DNA from: Candidatus Heimdallarchaeota archaeon
Lineage (GTDB): Archaea > Asgardarchaeota > Heimdallarchaeia > Heimdallarchaeales > Kariarchaeaceae
Assembly (NCBI GenBank): GCA_021399405.1
Contig: JAAFKL010000123.1
Coordinates: 1-23,984 of the forward strand
Length of the DNA stretch: 23,984 bases
Direction: 5' to 3'
Of the stretch, positions 1 to 8,075 are shown piece by piece. Under the pieces are notes generated by a model. The model was not told where the DNA came from and ran no database searches. It worked only from the letters and a program-made list of their open reading frames with translations. Made by a program: the position numbers and the translations under genes. The number at the start of each line of letters is the position of its first letter. Position 1 is the first letter of the stretch.

Positions 1-118
1 GTGGTACTTACCATTATTCTACATATGAATTTTGATGATTCTTACTTAATAATCTTTGTATTATTCATATTCGTGGATTTTGAATGAATTTAATAAATTG
101 ATCCTATGTGTATCTAAC

Positions 119-1072
119 CTATAAAGTCTTAATCTTCTTTATTTCCTCAGTTAATTTTGGCATAACATCAAATAAATCACCAACCAGACCATAATCAGCT
201 ATTTTGAATATAGGGGCTTCCTCATCTTTGTTTATTGCAACAATTATTTCTGAGGTACTCATACCAGCTAAATGTTGGATGGCACCAGATATCCCAACAG
301 CAATGTACACTTTTGGAGAAACAAATTTACCTGTTTGACCGACTTGATCTGAATGAGCTCTCCAACCCGCATCAACGACTGCTCGTGATGCGCCCACTGC
401 TGCACCTAATTGTTCAGCAAGTGACTCGATTAAATGGAAATTATCTGGATCCCCTACACCTCTACCTCCAGAAACAATAATATCAGCTTCTGTGAGTTCA
501 ACTCTACCTGTTGAGGCAGCTAAAACCTCTGCAAGTTTCATCATGTTATCTGAATCGACCATTTCTGAGGATATGCCCTCGCTAGTTGCTTGACCTCCAA
601 CTTCAGGAGGAACGTCAAAAATTGACGGTCTTACCGTAATAACAAGTTTCCCACTCGTTTTAACTGTTGCCTGGACCTTATTACCATGCAATGATCTCCT
701 AAATGTAGTTGCATCATCAATTCCACTAATATCTGAAACCGGTGAAGCATTCAATTTTAGACAAACTCGAGGAGAAATCTCACGACCCCAAACTGTCGCA
801 GGAATCACTACATATTCTGCATCTTTTGCTGCATTAGCAATATATCTTGCGTAAAGAGCAGGATGATATAAATTGACTCCAGAGACAGATTTAACATTAG
901 TAATTCCATAATTTCCTGCAGAAGCTACTAACTCATCGACAGAATCATCAATAATGATCCCAAATATTTCTTGTCCTGTATGTTCTGCTAGCTTCGTTGC
1001 TGCAGTGATCGATTCCATACCTGCTTTCATAATTCGGCCATTATAACTTTCCAAAAATACACCAATGCTCAC
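119..1072 (-). CDS. etfA: Electron transfer flavoprotein alpha subunit
   Basis: This is the large subunit of the ETF heterodimer, which carries electrons from acyl-CoA and related flavin dehydrogenases to a membrane acceptor. The 317-residue length fits the family. The N-terminal half is the ETF Rossmann-like domain. The C-terminal half holds the FAD-binding domain, with a GGRGVGDPDNF stretch, then SRAVVDAGW, then GQTGKFVSPKVYIAVGISGAIQHLAGM, recognisable as the family FAD loop. The GTG start at 1072 directly abuts the TAA stop of etfB, so the two are co-transcribed and probably translationally coupled. A GGAG on the minus strand at 1085-1088, inside the etfB end, may serve as ribosome binding site. 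The sequence alone does not say whether this ETF is classical or electron-bifurcating. Confidence 0.93.
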   Translation of the reverse strand: MSIGVFLESYNGRIMKAGMESITAATKLAEHTGQEIFGIIIDDSVDELVASAGNYGITNVKSVSGVNLYHPALYARYIANAAKDAEYVVIPATVWGREISPRVCLKLNASPVSDISGIDDATTFRRSLHGNKVQATVKTSGKLVITVRPSIFDVPPEVGGQATSEGISSEMVDSDNMMKLAEVLAASTGRVELTEADIIVSGGRGVGDPDNFHLIESLAEQLGAAVGASRAVVDAGWRAHSDQVGQTGKFVSPKVYIAVGISGAIQHLAGMSTSEIIVAINKDEEAPIFKIADYGLVGDLFDVMPKLTEEIKKIKTL

Positions 1073-1837
1073 TTAAATCACTTTCTCCTTATTTTGAAGA
1101 CCATCAACTAGTTTGGTAACTAGGGTATCTGGATCTCCTGTAATCAATTCACCTGCTTCCTTCTTTGGTGGGAAGGCGACAACTGTAAGGGTCACGTTAT
1201 TCGTAATTTCTGTACCGGCTGTATCTTTTATTTCTAAAGGTTTTTTCTTTGCCTTCATGATCATAGGCAATTTAGGATATCTAGGTTCATTTAGTCCTTT
1301 ATCTGCAGTAATCAAAACTGGAAAAGATGATTCAAATTTTTCCTTTCTTCCTGATGCATCTCTTGTAGCAATTACATTTGATTCACTTACTTCAAGAGAA
1401 GAGACCTCCGTGATCACGGGTATACTCAATAATTCACCTAAAGCAGGACCAATAAAACTATCTGCCGTATCCGTTGCCATTTTACCGGTGAGAATGATAT
1501 CGGCACCCAGTGGTTTCACAGTTTCTGCCAAAGCCTTCGCAATAGATACAGGATCAGAATTGGCTAATTCTGCACTGTTGATAAGTATGCCACTATCAAC
1601 ACCCATAGCCATAGCTTTCCGAATTGATTTTTCTTCATTACCGCGGCCAATAGTTACTGAAACAACTTCACCACCAAATTTCTCTTTGATTTTTATTGCC
1701 TCTTCTATTGCATACTCATCATAGGGTCCAATGACCCATTCAATACTACTATCCCATACAACATCACTCGAGTCAGAGTTCAACTGAAATCGAGTTTCCG
1801 TATCAGGCACTACCTTGAGTAGCACAACTATTTTCAT
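1073..1837 (-). CDS. etfB: Electron transfer flavoprotein beta subunit
   Basis: This is the small ETF subunit, 254 residues from the chosen start. It opens with the typical MKIVVLLKVVPDTE and carries the family signature region TGKMATDTADSFIGPALGELL, part of the nucleotide-binding fold. The frame stays open upstream to 1891, but the added 18 residues look unlike the family N-terminus. A TATA-like box at 1864-1875 would also place transcription initiation close to 1837, so the ATG at 1837 is preferred and the mRNA is probably leaderless. It is the first gene of an etfB-etfA unit and lies divergent to the acyl-CoA dehydrogenase at 2156, which is a natural electron donor. Confidence 0.93.
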   Translation of the reverse strand: MKIVVLLKVVPDTETRFQLNSDSSDVVWDSSIEWVIGPYDEYAIEEAIKIKEKFGGEVVSVTIGRGNEEKSIRKAMAMGVDSGILINSAELANSDPVSIAKALAETVKPLGADIILTGKMATDTADSFIGPALGELLSIPVITEVSSLEVSESNVIATRDASGRKEKFESSFPVLITADKGLNEPRYPKLPMIMKAKKKPLEIKDTAGTEITNNVTLTVVAFPPKKEAGELITGDPDTLVTKLVDGLQNKEKVI

Positions 1838-1863
1838 AATGATCGAAGTAGCGAACATTGATG

Positions 1864-1875
1864 ATAAATTAAAAG
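1864..1875 (-). promoter_or_regulatory. TATA-like box for etfBA
   Basis: On the minus strand this reads CTTTTAATTTAT, centred about 33 bases upstream of the etfB ATG at 1837. No Shine-Dalgarno sequence lies just before that ATG. This fits an archaeal TATA box with a leaderless or nearly leaderless transcript. It is inferred from position and composition in an AT-rich background. Confidence 0.4.
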
Positions 1876-1968
1876 ATTTGTTTTTGCCCACACAAAGTGG
1901 AAAATATTGATATTTTAATGTCGTAGATCAAATATTTTTGTATAATTTCACAAATTTTTCGAATTAAA

Positions 1969-2000
1969 ACTAGTTTGAGTTAAATCAATTTCAAACCAGT
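1969..2000. promoter_or_regulatory. Imperfect inverted repeat, candidate operator
   Basis: The arms ACTAGTTTGA (1969-1978) and TCAAACCAGT (1991-2000) pair in 9 of 10 positions, with a 12-base spacer. The site sits midway between divergent etfB and the acyl-CoA dehydrogenase gene. A dyad of this size fits a dimeric transcription factor site. The regulator is unknown and none is encoded nearby. Confidence 0.4.
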
Positions 2001-2047
2001 AGAATCTCCAAGTTCAAGGTTGTTTAATTGTTATTGTAAAAAAGGTG

Positions 2048-2059
2048 TCACAGATGTGA
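2048..2059. promoter_or_regulatory. Short perfect dyad TCACAGATGTGA
   Basis: The arms TCACA and TGTGA flank a two-base spacer about 100 bases upstream of the acyl-CoA dehydrogenase start. It is a second operator-like palindrome in the same divergent region. It is short, so chance occurrence is possible. Confidence 0.3.
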
Positions 2060-2121
2060 TTAATATTGGAACATTAGAAACTCAGCAATAAAATAGATAA
2101 AAAAAACACTACTCTATCATA

Positions 2122-2133
2122 TTTTAGATATAG
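2122..2133 (+). promoter_or_regulatory. TATA-like box for acyl-CoA dehydrogenase
   Basis: TTTTAGATATAG is centred about 29 bases before the ATG at 2156. No purine-rich ribosome binding site lies between them, so a leaderless transcript is likely. The call rests on spacing and composition only. Confidence 0.35.
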
Positions 2134-2155
2134 CATATAATTAATTCTGCATCAA

Positions 2156-3352
2156 ATGACTATTTCGTTTGAATTTACTGATGAGCATAAGATTTTGCGT
2201 GAGTCAGTTAGCGACTACGCACGAACTGAAGTTGCTCCAAAAATACCAGAATTAGATAAGGCACAAAAATATGACCGGGGTGTAATGGAAAAAATGGGAG
2301 AATTAGGATTTTTGGGTGTCTCAATTCCTGAAGAATATGGTGGCTCTGGAATGGATTACATTTCTACAGCTATTGTCTCAGAAGAATTTGAATATGTAGA
2401 TTCATCGTTACGTGTTGTCATATCAGTTCATAATGGATTAAACTCAATGGGAATATACCAATGGGGTAATGAAGAACAGAAACAAAAGTACTTGACTCCC
2501 CAAGCTCAGGGTAAGAAATTAGCAACTTATGGATTGACTGAACCTGATGCTGGATCTGATGTAGCTGGAATGAGAACTACGGCAAAGGAAGATGGTGATT
2601 TTTACATTCTTAATGGTAATAAAATGTGGATTTCATTAGCCGATACTGCGGATAATTTTCTGATTTTTGGGAAAACAGATACTTCCAAGGGTAGTAGAGG
2701 AATTTCAGCCTTCATAGTAGAAAGAGGATATCAGGGATTGTCAACTGGTAGCATAAAAGATAAACTAGGGGTAAGGGCAGGTAACACTGGTTTGATTAAT
2801 TTTGATAATGTTCCAGTTCCAAAGGAAAATTTAGTTGGGGAACTAGGCGAGGGGTTCAAAATAGCAATGAGTTGTTTGGACAATGGTCGATTCACTGTTG
2901 GAGCAGGTGGAATTGGTCTTGCCAAAGCATCCCGTGATGCTGCTGTTAAGTATGCTAACGAGAGACAAGCTTTTGGTGAGCCAATTGGTAAAAAACAGTT
3001 AGTGCAAAGATTATTAGCTCATATGCAGCAAGGGATTGATGCGGCTGAATTGTTAGTATTAAAGGCTGGATGGATGAAAAATATGGGACGCAGGAACACC
3101 CGTGAGACAGCCATGGCAAAATGGATGGCAACAAATGTGGCTTCACAATGTGCAGATGATTCAATACAAATTCATGGTGCTTACGGATTCAGTGCGGAAT
3201 ACCCTGTAGAGAGACATTGGCGTAATTCTAGAGGTGCTCGAATTTATGAAGGAACCGACCAAATCCAAGAACTTATGCAAGGTCAATATGCTATGGGTTA
3301 TCGAGTGGATAAACCATTGAGAATGGAACTACCTGCTTGGAATCCTAATTAA
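2156..3352 (+). CDS. Acyl-CoA dehydrogenase
   Basis: This flavoenzyme oxidises an acyl-CoA to the trans-2-enoyl-CoA and passes electrons to ETF, which is encoded divergently next door. At 398 residues it has the full family length. Both signature regions are present: GLTEPDAGSD in the middle FAD/substrate domain, and QIHGAYGFSAEYPVERHWR followed by ARIYEGTDQIQ near the C-terminus. Glu365 in YEGT is the expected catalytic base. Substrate chain length cannot be read from the sequence. The VDSSLRVVISVHNGL stretch recalls glutaryl-CoA dehydrogenase-like members, but the C-terminal IYEGT-QIQ region is of the common acyl type. Confidence 0.93.
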   Translation: MTISFEFTDEHKILRESVSDYARTEVAPKIPELDKAQKYDRGVMEKMGELGFLGVSIPEEYGGSGMDYISTAIVSEEFEYVDSSLRVVISVHNGLNSMGIYQWGNEEQKQKYLTPQAQGKKLATYGLTEPDAGSDVAGMRTTAKEDGDFYILNGNKMWISLADTADNFLIFGKTDTSKGSRGISAFIVERGYQGLSTGSIKDKLGVRAGNTGLINFDNVPVPKENLVGELGEGFKIAMSCLDNGRFTVGAGGIGLAKASRDAAVKYANERQAFGEPIGKKQLVQRLLAHMQQGIDAAELLVLKAGWMKNMGRRNTRETAMAKWMATNVASQCADDSIQIHGAYGFSAEYPVERHWRNSRGARIYEGTDQIQELMQGQYAMGYRVDKPLRMELPAWNPN

Positions 3353-3463
3353 TGACTACTTTTATGTATAGTCGAATTGAAATTTTATAAATTAGTATTA
3401 ACTTTCCTTTCAACGAAGAATTTTAATTACCTTAATTTATTTTTTATTAAATAGGTTCCAAAT

Positions 3464-3467
3464 GGAG
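3464..3467 (+). promoter_or_regulatory. Ribosome binding site deciding a TTG start
   Basis: GGAG lies nine bases before the TTG at 3477. The in-frame TAA at 3474-3476 immediately precedes that TTG, so no longer start is possible. Together they support initiation at the unusual TTG codon. Confidence 0.55.
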
Positions 3468-3476
3468 TTTGAGTAA

Positions 3477-5042
3477 TTGGTAAAATATTATGAATCAGTA
3501 GGTACGGAGTACACTGATTATCTAACAGATGAATCAGGGATCGTAGCAGACGGGAACGCCGATAGAATTTTCTTTCCAACTTCAGAAAGTGAAGTGACTG
3601 AAATAATATTAAATTCAAACAATGATAAAATACCTGTAACAATTTCTGGTGGAGGTACAGGTATTTCAGGCGGTCGAGTACCACGAGAGGGTTGGATAAT
3701 AGCTACAGATCAAATGAATTCAATTACAACTAAGAACTCAGAGAATTGGAAAGATCCAGAAACTGGATTAGAATACCAACTATATTTGGAAAAAATAGAT
3801 GATAAATCTGGATTACTAACTGTCCCAATTTCCATTACTGTAGAATCCATCCAAAATTTTGTTAAAGAGAAGGGATGGTTTTATCCACCAGATCCCACAG
3901 AACGGACTTCTTTCATAGGTGGGAACGTCGCAACTAATGCTTCTGGTGCAAGGAGTTTTAAATTTGCACCCACTCGGAGCTGGGTACAAAGGCTAAATGT
4001 CGTGCTTCCAACCGGCGAAATGATCAAGCTCGACAGAATAAAAAATAATGGTCATATAAAATCTAGTGAGATTACTGTGGACGTCGACGGAGTCAAAATA
4101 AGTGTTATGCGTCCGAGATATAAAAATCCAGATGTCTCCAAAAATGTGGCTGGCATTGTAATCAAAGATGACTATCATCCCATAGATCTATTTATTGGAG
4201 GAAATGGGATATTTGGGGTAGTTACAGAAATTACATTAAGATTGATTAGACCCCCGATGCAGATAACAAGTATATTTGTTTATTGCAAGAAAATGGACCA
4301 AGCATTAGATCTAATAGAAATTTGCCAAAAACAACGGATGTCAAGACAATTTCCGGTTCCAATGTCAGTAGAATACATGGATAAAAGAGCTGTAACAATA
4401 ATGAGAAGTAAAGATGAGAGGATACCAAAGGTTGCTGGTGGTCTTGTGATCCTTGAACAAGATACTGCTTCTAATGATGAATTAGAAGATGCCTTAGAAT
4501 TTTGGAGTGATATATTTGATGAGCTAGAAATCGTAGATACCAACGTGGCTCAGACTTATACTGAAATTGAACATCATAAATATTTACGTCATTGGGTTCC
4601 TGAAAATGTCATTGCTTTATCAAAATCTTACAACCAGGCCTTACAAGTGACAGATTATTCAGTCCCATCAAATCGATTTCGGGAATTATTCGATTATTGC
4701 ATTCAAATGGGAATGGAGTTTGAACGATCACAGGTAACAACCAAATTAGGTTATGTTTTCTTTGCACATGCTGGGGATAGCCATGTTCATTTGACATTAC
4801 TCCCGAGTAATGATGAGGAGGCATTGTTCGGTAATAAAATACTTATTAAAATAATGACTAAAATAATGAATATGGGGGGTACAATTGCTGCAGAACATGG
4901 TTTAGGCAAAAAATCATTCAATAATAAACCTGCATTATACTTACAATATGGGGAAGATGGTCTTGCTGATATCAGGATAATGAAAAAAACATTCGATCCA
5001 AATTTAATATTAAATCCTGAAAATCTCCTTGGCAAAGTCTGA
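3477..5042 (+). CDS. GlcD-like FAD-linked oxidase (D-2-hydroxyacid dehydrogenase family)
   Basis: This is a 521-residue flavoprotein of the FAD_binding_4 / FAD-oxidase_C group, which includes D-lactate, glycolate and D-2-hydroxyglutarate dehydrogenases. The pyrophosphate loop GGGTGISGG is at residues 58-66. A PPDPTERTSFIGGNVATNASG stretch and DLFIGGNGIFGVVTE complete the FAD domain. The C-terminal domain carries a DSHVH motif (His436 and His438, expected metal/substrate ligands) and AEHGLGKK before the usual FDPNLILNPENLLG end. It starts at TTG with a GGAG upstream. It lies in the same direction as and 124 bases after the acyl-CoA dehydrogenase, with ETF across the divergent promoter, so electron delivery to ETF is plausible (inference). 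The substrate is unknown. Confidence 0.87.
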   Translation: MVKYYESVGTEYTDYLTDESGIVADGNADRIFFPTSESEVTEIILNSNNDKIPVTISGGGTGISGGRVPREGWIIATDQMNSITTKNSENWKDPETGLEYQLYLEKIDDKSGLLTVPISITVESIQNFVKEKGWFYPPDPTERTSFIGGNVATNASGARSFKFAPTRSWVQRLNVVLPTGEMIKLDRIKNNGHIKSSEITVDVDGVKISVMRPRYKNPDVSKNVAGIVIKDDYHPIDLFIGGNGIFGVVTEITLRLIRPPMQITSIFVYCKKMDQALDLIEICQKQRMSRQFPVPMSVEYMDKRAVTIMRSKDERIPKVAGGLVILEQDTASNDELEDALEFWSDIFDELEIVDTNVAQTYTEIEHHKYLRHWVPENVIALSKSYNQALQVTDYSVPSNRFRELFDYCIQMGMEFERSQVTTKLGYVFFAHAGDSHVHLTLLPSNDEEALFGNKILIKIMTKIMNMGGTIAAEHGLGKKSFNNKPALYLQYGEDGLADIRIMKKTFDPNLILNPENLLGKV

Positions 5043-5446
5043 TTTACAATAATATAAGCTAATTACTTATTAATTTGAATTTAGTATGGCTGATACAATA
5101 ATAAACGTGCCCATCTCAATAATTGAAGCATATGTCTCTATTATTGGTATTTATCAACTCATATAATTTCCAATTTGGGAGTATGATTAAACTTGGGGCT
5201 AATACTGTCTTTTTTCTCAGTTTATTGAGAATATTAATTTTCTCATGTTTTTGTGACAATAAATACGATTTGAGTGTATATAATAGCGATCGCATCATAT
5301 TAACAGTATATTATCATTTATTTATTACTAATATCCTTTTTCTATATTAAAATAAGCCATTAATATGATAGCAAAGTCAGATATAAATATAGACAGAAAA
5401 ATCAAAAATCAACACTTTGTACACTATGTACAGGAAACAAAATAAA
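5043..5446. other. Gene-free stretch before first solute-binding protein
   Basis: This is a 404-base AT-rich gap. It contains a 7-bp inverted repeat (CAATAAT at 5117-5123 with ATTATTG at 5140-5146), a 6-bp hairpin TTCTCA/TGAGAA at 5214-5231, and an 8-base GC palindrome GCGATCGC at 5286-5293. A 75-codon open frame here has no convincing start, family likeness or ribosome binding site and is not called. The last 70 bases hold the promoter-like elements of the next gene. Confidence 0.5.
5381..5390 (+). promoter_or_regulatory. TATA-like box for first solute-binding protein
   Basis: ATATAAATAT stands about 61 bases before the ATG at 5447, which would leave a leader of roughly 30 bases that contains AGGA at 5432-5435. 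The second paralogue is arranged in a similar way: TATA box, short leader, purine-rich site, ATG. Confidence 0.35.
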
Positions 5447-7339
5447 ATGACAAGAATAAATCTAAGATTTTTAATTATCTTAACTATGATATTCGGTCTA
5501 GGAAGTTCGATGGTACCCAATACCACGGCACTAACAACCAGTGCGGACGGTGATGATGTGGTAATATTCGCAATGCCCTATGATTTTGATGAATATTCAG
5601 TCTATACAGCAGATTCCTATGCTACAGCACAATGGACTTCTGCAGTATATGGAGGACTGGTAAAAAGATCCAGTGCCAATAGCCGAGATTATGTTGCAGA
5701 TCTCGCCACAAATATGCCAACTGTTAGTACAGATGGTTTGAAATACACATTCACTTTGAAAGATGATTTGAGATTCTCAAACGGTAACAAATTAACTACT
5801 AGTGATGTAGAATTCAGTTTCAAGGTTGCATTAACCCCTTCTATAAACACTAATTTCTACGGCATTTATGTTGGTTTCATGACAAATGATTCGGTAAGTG
5901 TAGTTGATTCAAAAACTATCGAATTTACACTTGATACCGCCTATGCATTTCCTTATGGATTACTAGCCTTTTCAATTGTTGATGAAGAGGTATTCTCAGA
6001 TCGATACGATCGATGTTTGGAAGGCGTGGCAGAAGATTGTAGTTGGAATGCACCAGATGGATCTGATGTTGTAAGTGCGGGTCCATTCAAGATATCTGAT
6101 GTTGACAATGTACATGAAATTGTTACTGTGGTCGCAAATCCGTTCTATTATGGAGCGAATGAAATGTTTACTGATAAAATTATCTTCCAAAAAATCGCAG
6201 ACAAAGATGCAGCAATTTCTGCACTTGCCAGCGGTTTAATTGATATATTGGACTCACAATATGTACCTGGTTTAAATGAACTAGCAGATTTGGATGGTGT
6301 ATCAGAAGATTTTGTCGGAGATCCATCCCACCAAGAAATTTCACTCAACCACTTGAACCCATACTTCGGTACTGGTGAATCTATTCCTGGAAATACAGCT
6401 CGTGATGATGCTGATGCATTATTGGTTAGAAAAGCTATGACTCATGTTGTAGACAGAAAATTTGCTGTCGATGAAATTATGGAAGGTCTAGCCCTACCAG
6501 CTTCAACTGTTATGCCTGCTGCAGCACTTGGATGGGATGCTACATTAATTCCCAGAAACTTCTCTGTTAGTGTTGCAAGAAATTACATGACACAAGCAGG
6601 TTTCGACTATAGTACCTTAGGAACTGAAAATTCAGATGGAACTTTTAACAACAACTTCTTTGAAGTAACTGTTATGTCTCCAAATACAAATCCTGCCCGT
6701 AATCAATGGTCTGCAAATTATGTCCTTGAATTACCTAAGATTGGTATTGGCGTAAAAGAACACGTCTCAACCGGTTGGGGTGAAATTGTCCCACGTACTT
6801 TTGGATATAGTGAGGGTACACTCGTACCTGATTATGCCTCTGGTGGTTTCGATGTATTCTTTGTAGGATATAGTTGGTCACTTGATTGGAATCCAACATC
6901 ATTATATGATGCAGCTGGAAGATGTGATACAGGAGATTGTGGTAATTTCCTTAATTTTGATACAGATGAAACCATGACTGATGTCTCATCACTAATAACC
7001 GCATATTTAGGTGAATTAGACTTTGATCTCCGTTTGACTAAAGCAAAGGCCATCCAAGCTGAGCTTTACAAATGGATACCAGTCTTACCCATTCTATACC
7101 CACAATCCCATTGGGGATTTAGTGACAAAATATCAGGTATTGACTCACTTCTGATTAGTGTAAGTGCTCAAGAATGGGAAGTAGTCAAAATTGATGGCTT
7201 CACTCAAAATGTAGTTGATACTGATGATCTGATAACAGATGACAGTGACGATGATGGAATACCTGTAAATTCATTTGCAATTATTTCAGCACTCGTGTTT
7301 TCTTCATTTATCGCAATATACAGAAGGAGAAGAAATTAA
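5447..7339 (+). CDS. Family 5 extracellular substrate-binding protein with C-terminal anchor (copy 1)
   Basis: This is a 630-residue exported binding protein of the ABC transporter family 5 (oligopeptide/dipeptide/nickel type). An N-terminal signal peptide (hydrophobic from about residue 5 to 22, small residues after) lacks a lipobox cysteine. Family features include the TSDVEFSFK and GPFKISDV-type segments and the C-terminal SHWGF region. Two cysteine pairs, in RCLEGVAEDC and GRCDTGDCG, are shared with the paralogue and may form disulfides. The C-terminus is Asp-rich, then PVNSF (606-610), about 15 hydrophobic residues and IYRRRRN, a tripartite sorting-type tail. The start at 5447 is chosen because it aligns with the paralogue; a TTG at 5417 and ATG at 5426 are in frame but add residues not shared. 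No permease or ATPase genes are nearby. Confidence 0.88.
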   Translation: MTRINLRFLIILTMIFGLGSSMVPNTTALTTSADGDDVVIFAMPYDFDEYSVYTADSYATAQWTSAVYGGLVKRSSANSRDYVADLATNMPTVSTDGLKYTFTLKDDLRFSNGNKLTTSDVEFSFKVALTPSINTNFYGIYVGFMTNDSVSVVDSKTIEFTLDTAYAFPYGLLAFSIVDEEVFSDRYDRCLEGVAEDCSWNAPDGSDVVSAGPFKISDVDNVHEIVTVVANPFYYGANEMFTDKIIFQKIADKDAAISALASGLIDILDSQYVPGLNELADLDGVSEDFVGDPSHQEISLNHLNPYFGTGESIPGNTARDDADALLVRKAMTHVVDRKFAVDEIMEGLALPASTVMPAAALGWDATLIPRNFSVSVARNYMTQAGFDYSTLGTENSDGTFNNNFFEVTVMSPNTNPARNQWSANYVLELPKIGIGVKEHVSTGWGEIVPRTFGYSEGTLVPDYASGGFDVFFVGYSWSLDWNPTSLYDAAGRCDTGDCGNFLNFDTDETMTDVSSLITAYLGELDFDLRLTKAKAIQAELYKWIPVLPILYPQSHWGFSDKISGIDSLLISVSAQEWEVVKIDGFTQNVVDTDDLITDDSDDDGIPVNSFAIISALVFSSFIAIYRRRRN

Positions 7340-7350
7340 ATTCCACTATT

Positions 7351-7414
7351 GAAGATTGGAAAATAAAATTTCTCTATCATTGACTATTACAGCAATTTTA
7401 ACCTTCCAATCTTC
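7351..7414 (+). terminator. Long-range inverted repeat after copy 1, shared with copy 2
   Basis: GAAGATTGGAA (7351-7361) pairs perfectly with TTCCAATCTTC (7404-7414) across a 42-base loop, starting 11 bases after the stop codon. T-rich sequence follows. The same arms, and a similar TCTATCATTGACTA in the loop, occur after the paralogue at 9983-10049. It may act as a terminator, mRNA stabiliser or regulatory 3' element; which of these is inference. Confidence 0.55.
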
Positions 7415-7600
7415 TTTACCATTATTTTTCATTTAATAATAATACAATTAATGCACAAATTAAATCAATAACTATTTTATGGATTTTTTAATTTTTCAAA
7501 TTACAATAAATAGAACCATTATAGAGAGACTATTTATTCAAAAATGATTGTGTGAGGATTTGGAATTGACACCCGATCCACCAATATGGCCAATTATGTA

Positions 7601-7737
7601 TTTTTCACTACGTTTTCATGATTATTACTATAAATAATTATATCGCAGCATATATTATTGATTATTGTATATACACCATCTATTCGGTGTTAATTGCTTT
7701 TTTCACTACATTTTTGTGAATGTTCGGATATGCGAAC
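7601..7737. repeat. Direct repeat and cluster of small hairpins
   Basis: TTTTTCACTAC followed by G or A and TTTT occurs at 7601-7616 and again at 7699-7714. The second copy overlaps TTCAC/GTGAA and is flanked by ACACC/GGTGT and GTTCG/CGAAC, three 5-bp hairpins within 65 bases. In a region this AT-rich, the GC-containing arms stand out. The function is unknown. Confidence 0.35.
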
Positions 7738-8016
7738 GGTTGTCAAACTTTTCAGATATTTTATATATTAGTTCGTTTTTTGAATATTATCGTGATATCA
7801 ATCAATAAATTGTATTTAGTGAGAAAAATGCAGAAACTGTACCCATAAATCTTAAAAAATAGATTATGTGCAATATTCTTGCATTATAGTATTTTTTATC
7901 ATATTGAATTATTACGGAAATTTTTGGTTCAATATTTCTATAATCGTTGTATATCTTTGTTTTGTCAATTTTTTGTAGATTTGAATCTAACTGTAATAAC
8001 ACATGTGGATTAAATA

Positions 8017-8024
8017 TTTATATA
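8017..8024 (+). promoter_or_regulatory. TATA box for second solute-binding protein
   Basis: TTTATATA is a close match to the archaeal box A. Transcription would start about 25 bases downstream, giving a leader of roughly 30 bases that contains the strong ribosome binding site at 8064-8070. This supports starting the protein at 8076 rather than further upstream. Confidence 0.5.
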
Positions 8025-8063
8025 AGAATAAAATACATCAATTATCCGGGTACATTATGTATC

Positions 8064-8070
8064 GGGAGTG
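8064..8070 (+). promoter_or_regulatory. Shine-Dalgarno site deciding the 8076 start
   Basis: GGGAGTG followed by AT resembles the complement of the archaeal 16S rRNA 3' end (GGAGGTGAT). Seven bases separate GGAG from the ATG at 8076. It marks the start of the signal peptide and argues against the longer in-phase reading frame. Confidence 0.6.
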
Positions 8071-8075
8071 ATAAT

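Larger units (their letters stand above)
1838..2155. other. Divergent intergenic region etfB / acyl-CoA dehydrogenase
   Basis: This is a 318-base gene-free stretch between two divergent transcription units. It holds TATA-like boxes for both sides and two dyads, at 1969-2000 and 2048-2059, listed separately. No convincing small coding region or RNA gene was seen. Its position suggests a shared control region for electron transfer and acyl-CoA oxidation genes. Confidence 0.6.
7340..8075. other. Gene-free stretch between the two solute-binding protein genes
   Basis: This is a 736-base, very AT-rich gap. It begins with the 3' inverted repeat listed at 7351-7414. The middle holds a direct repeat TTTTTCACTAC-TTTT (7601-7616 and 7699-7714) and three small hairpins: ACACC/GGTGT (7673-7690), TTCAC/GTGAA (7702-7720) and GTTCG/CGAAC (7722-7737). 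The end holds the promoter of the second copy. An open frame runs through the last 129 bases in phase with the downstream gene but is not thought to be translated. Confidence 0.55.

Noticed and set aside
1..118. Hairpin AATAAT/ATTATT (48-65) and an 8-bp inverted repeat (23-30 / 63-70) as the etfA terminator
   Set aside because: The arms are almost purely AT and no T-run follows on the minus strand; not convincing.
1113..1724. 203-codon open frame antisense to etfB
   Set aside because: It is the complement of a strongly conserved gene and its protein resembles nothing recognisable.
119..1837. Calling the ETF electron-bifurcating
   Set aside because: Diagnostic residues cannot be judged by eye and the usual bifurcating partners are not present; left open.
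1838..1891. 18-residue N-terminal extension of etfB
   Set aside because: Family proteins begin at MKIVVLLK, and the promoter-like box overlaps the extension.
5286..5293. GCGATCGC palindrome as a functional element
   Set aside because: A single copy in the window; likely chance.
5123..5350. 75-codon open frame in the gap before the first solute-binding protein
   Set aside because: TTG start without a ribosome binding site, AT-driven hydrophobic composition, no recognisable family.
7947..8075. N-terminal extension of the second solute-binding protein
   Set aside because: The TATA box and ribosome binding site lie inside it, and the signal peptide starts at 8076, matching the paralogue.
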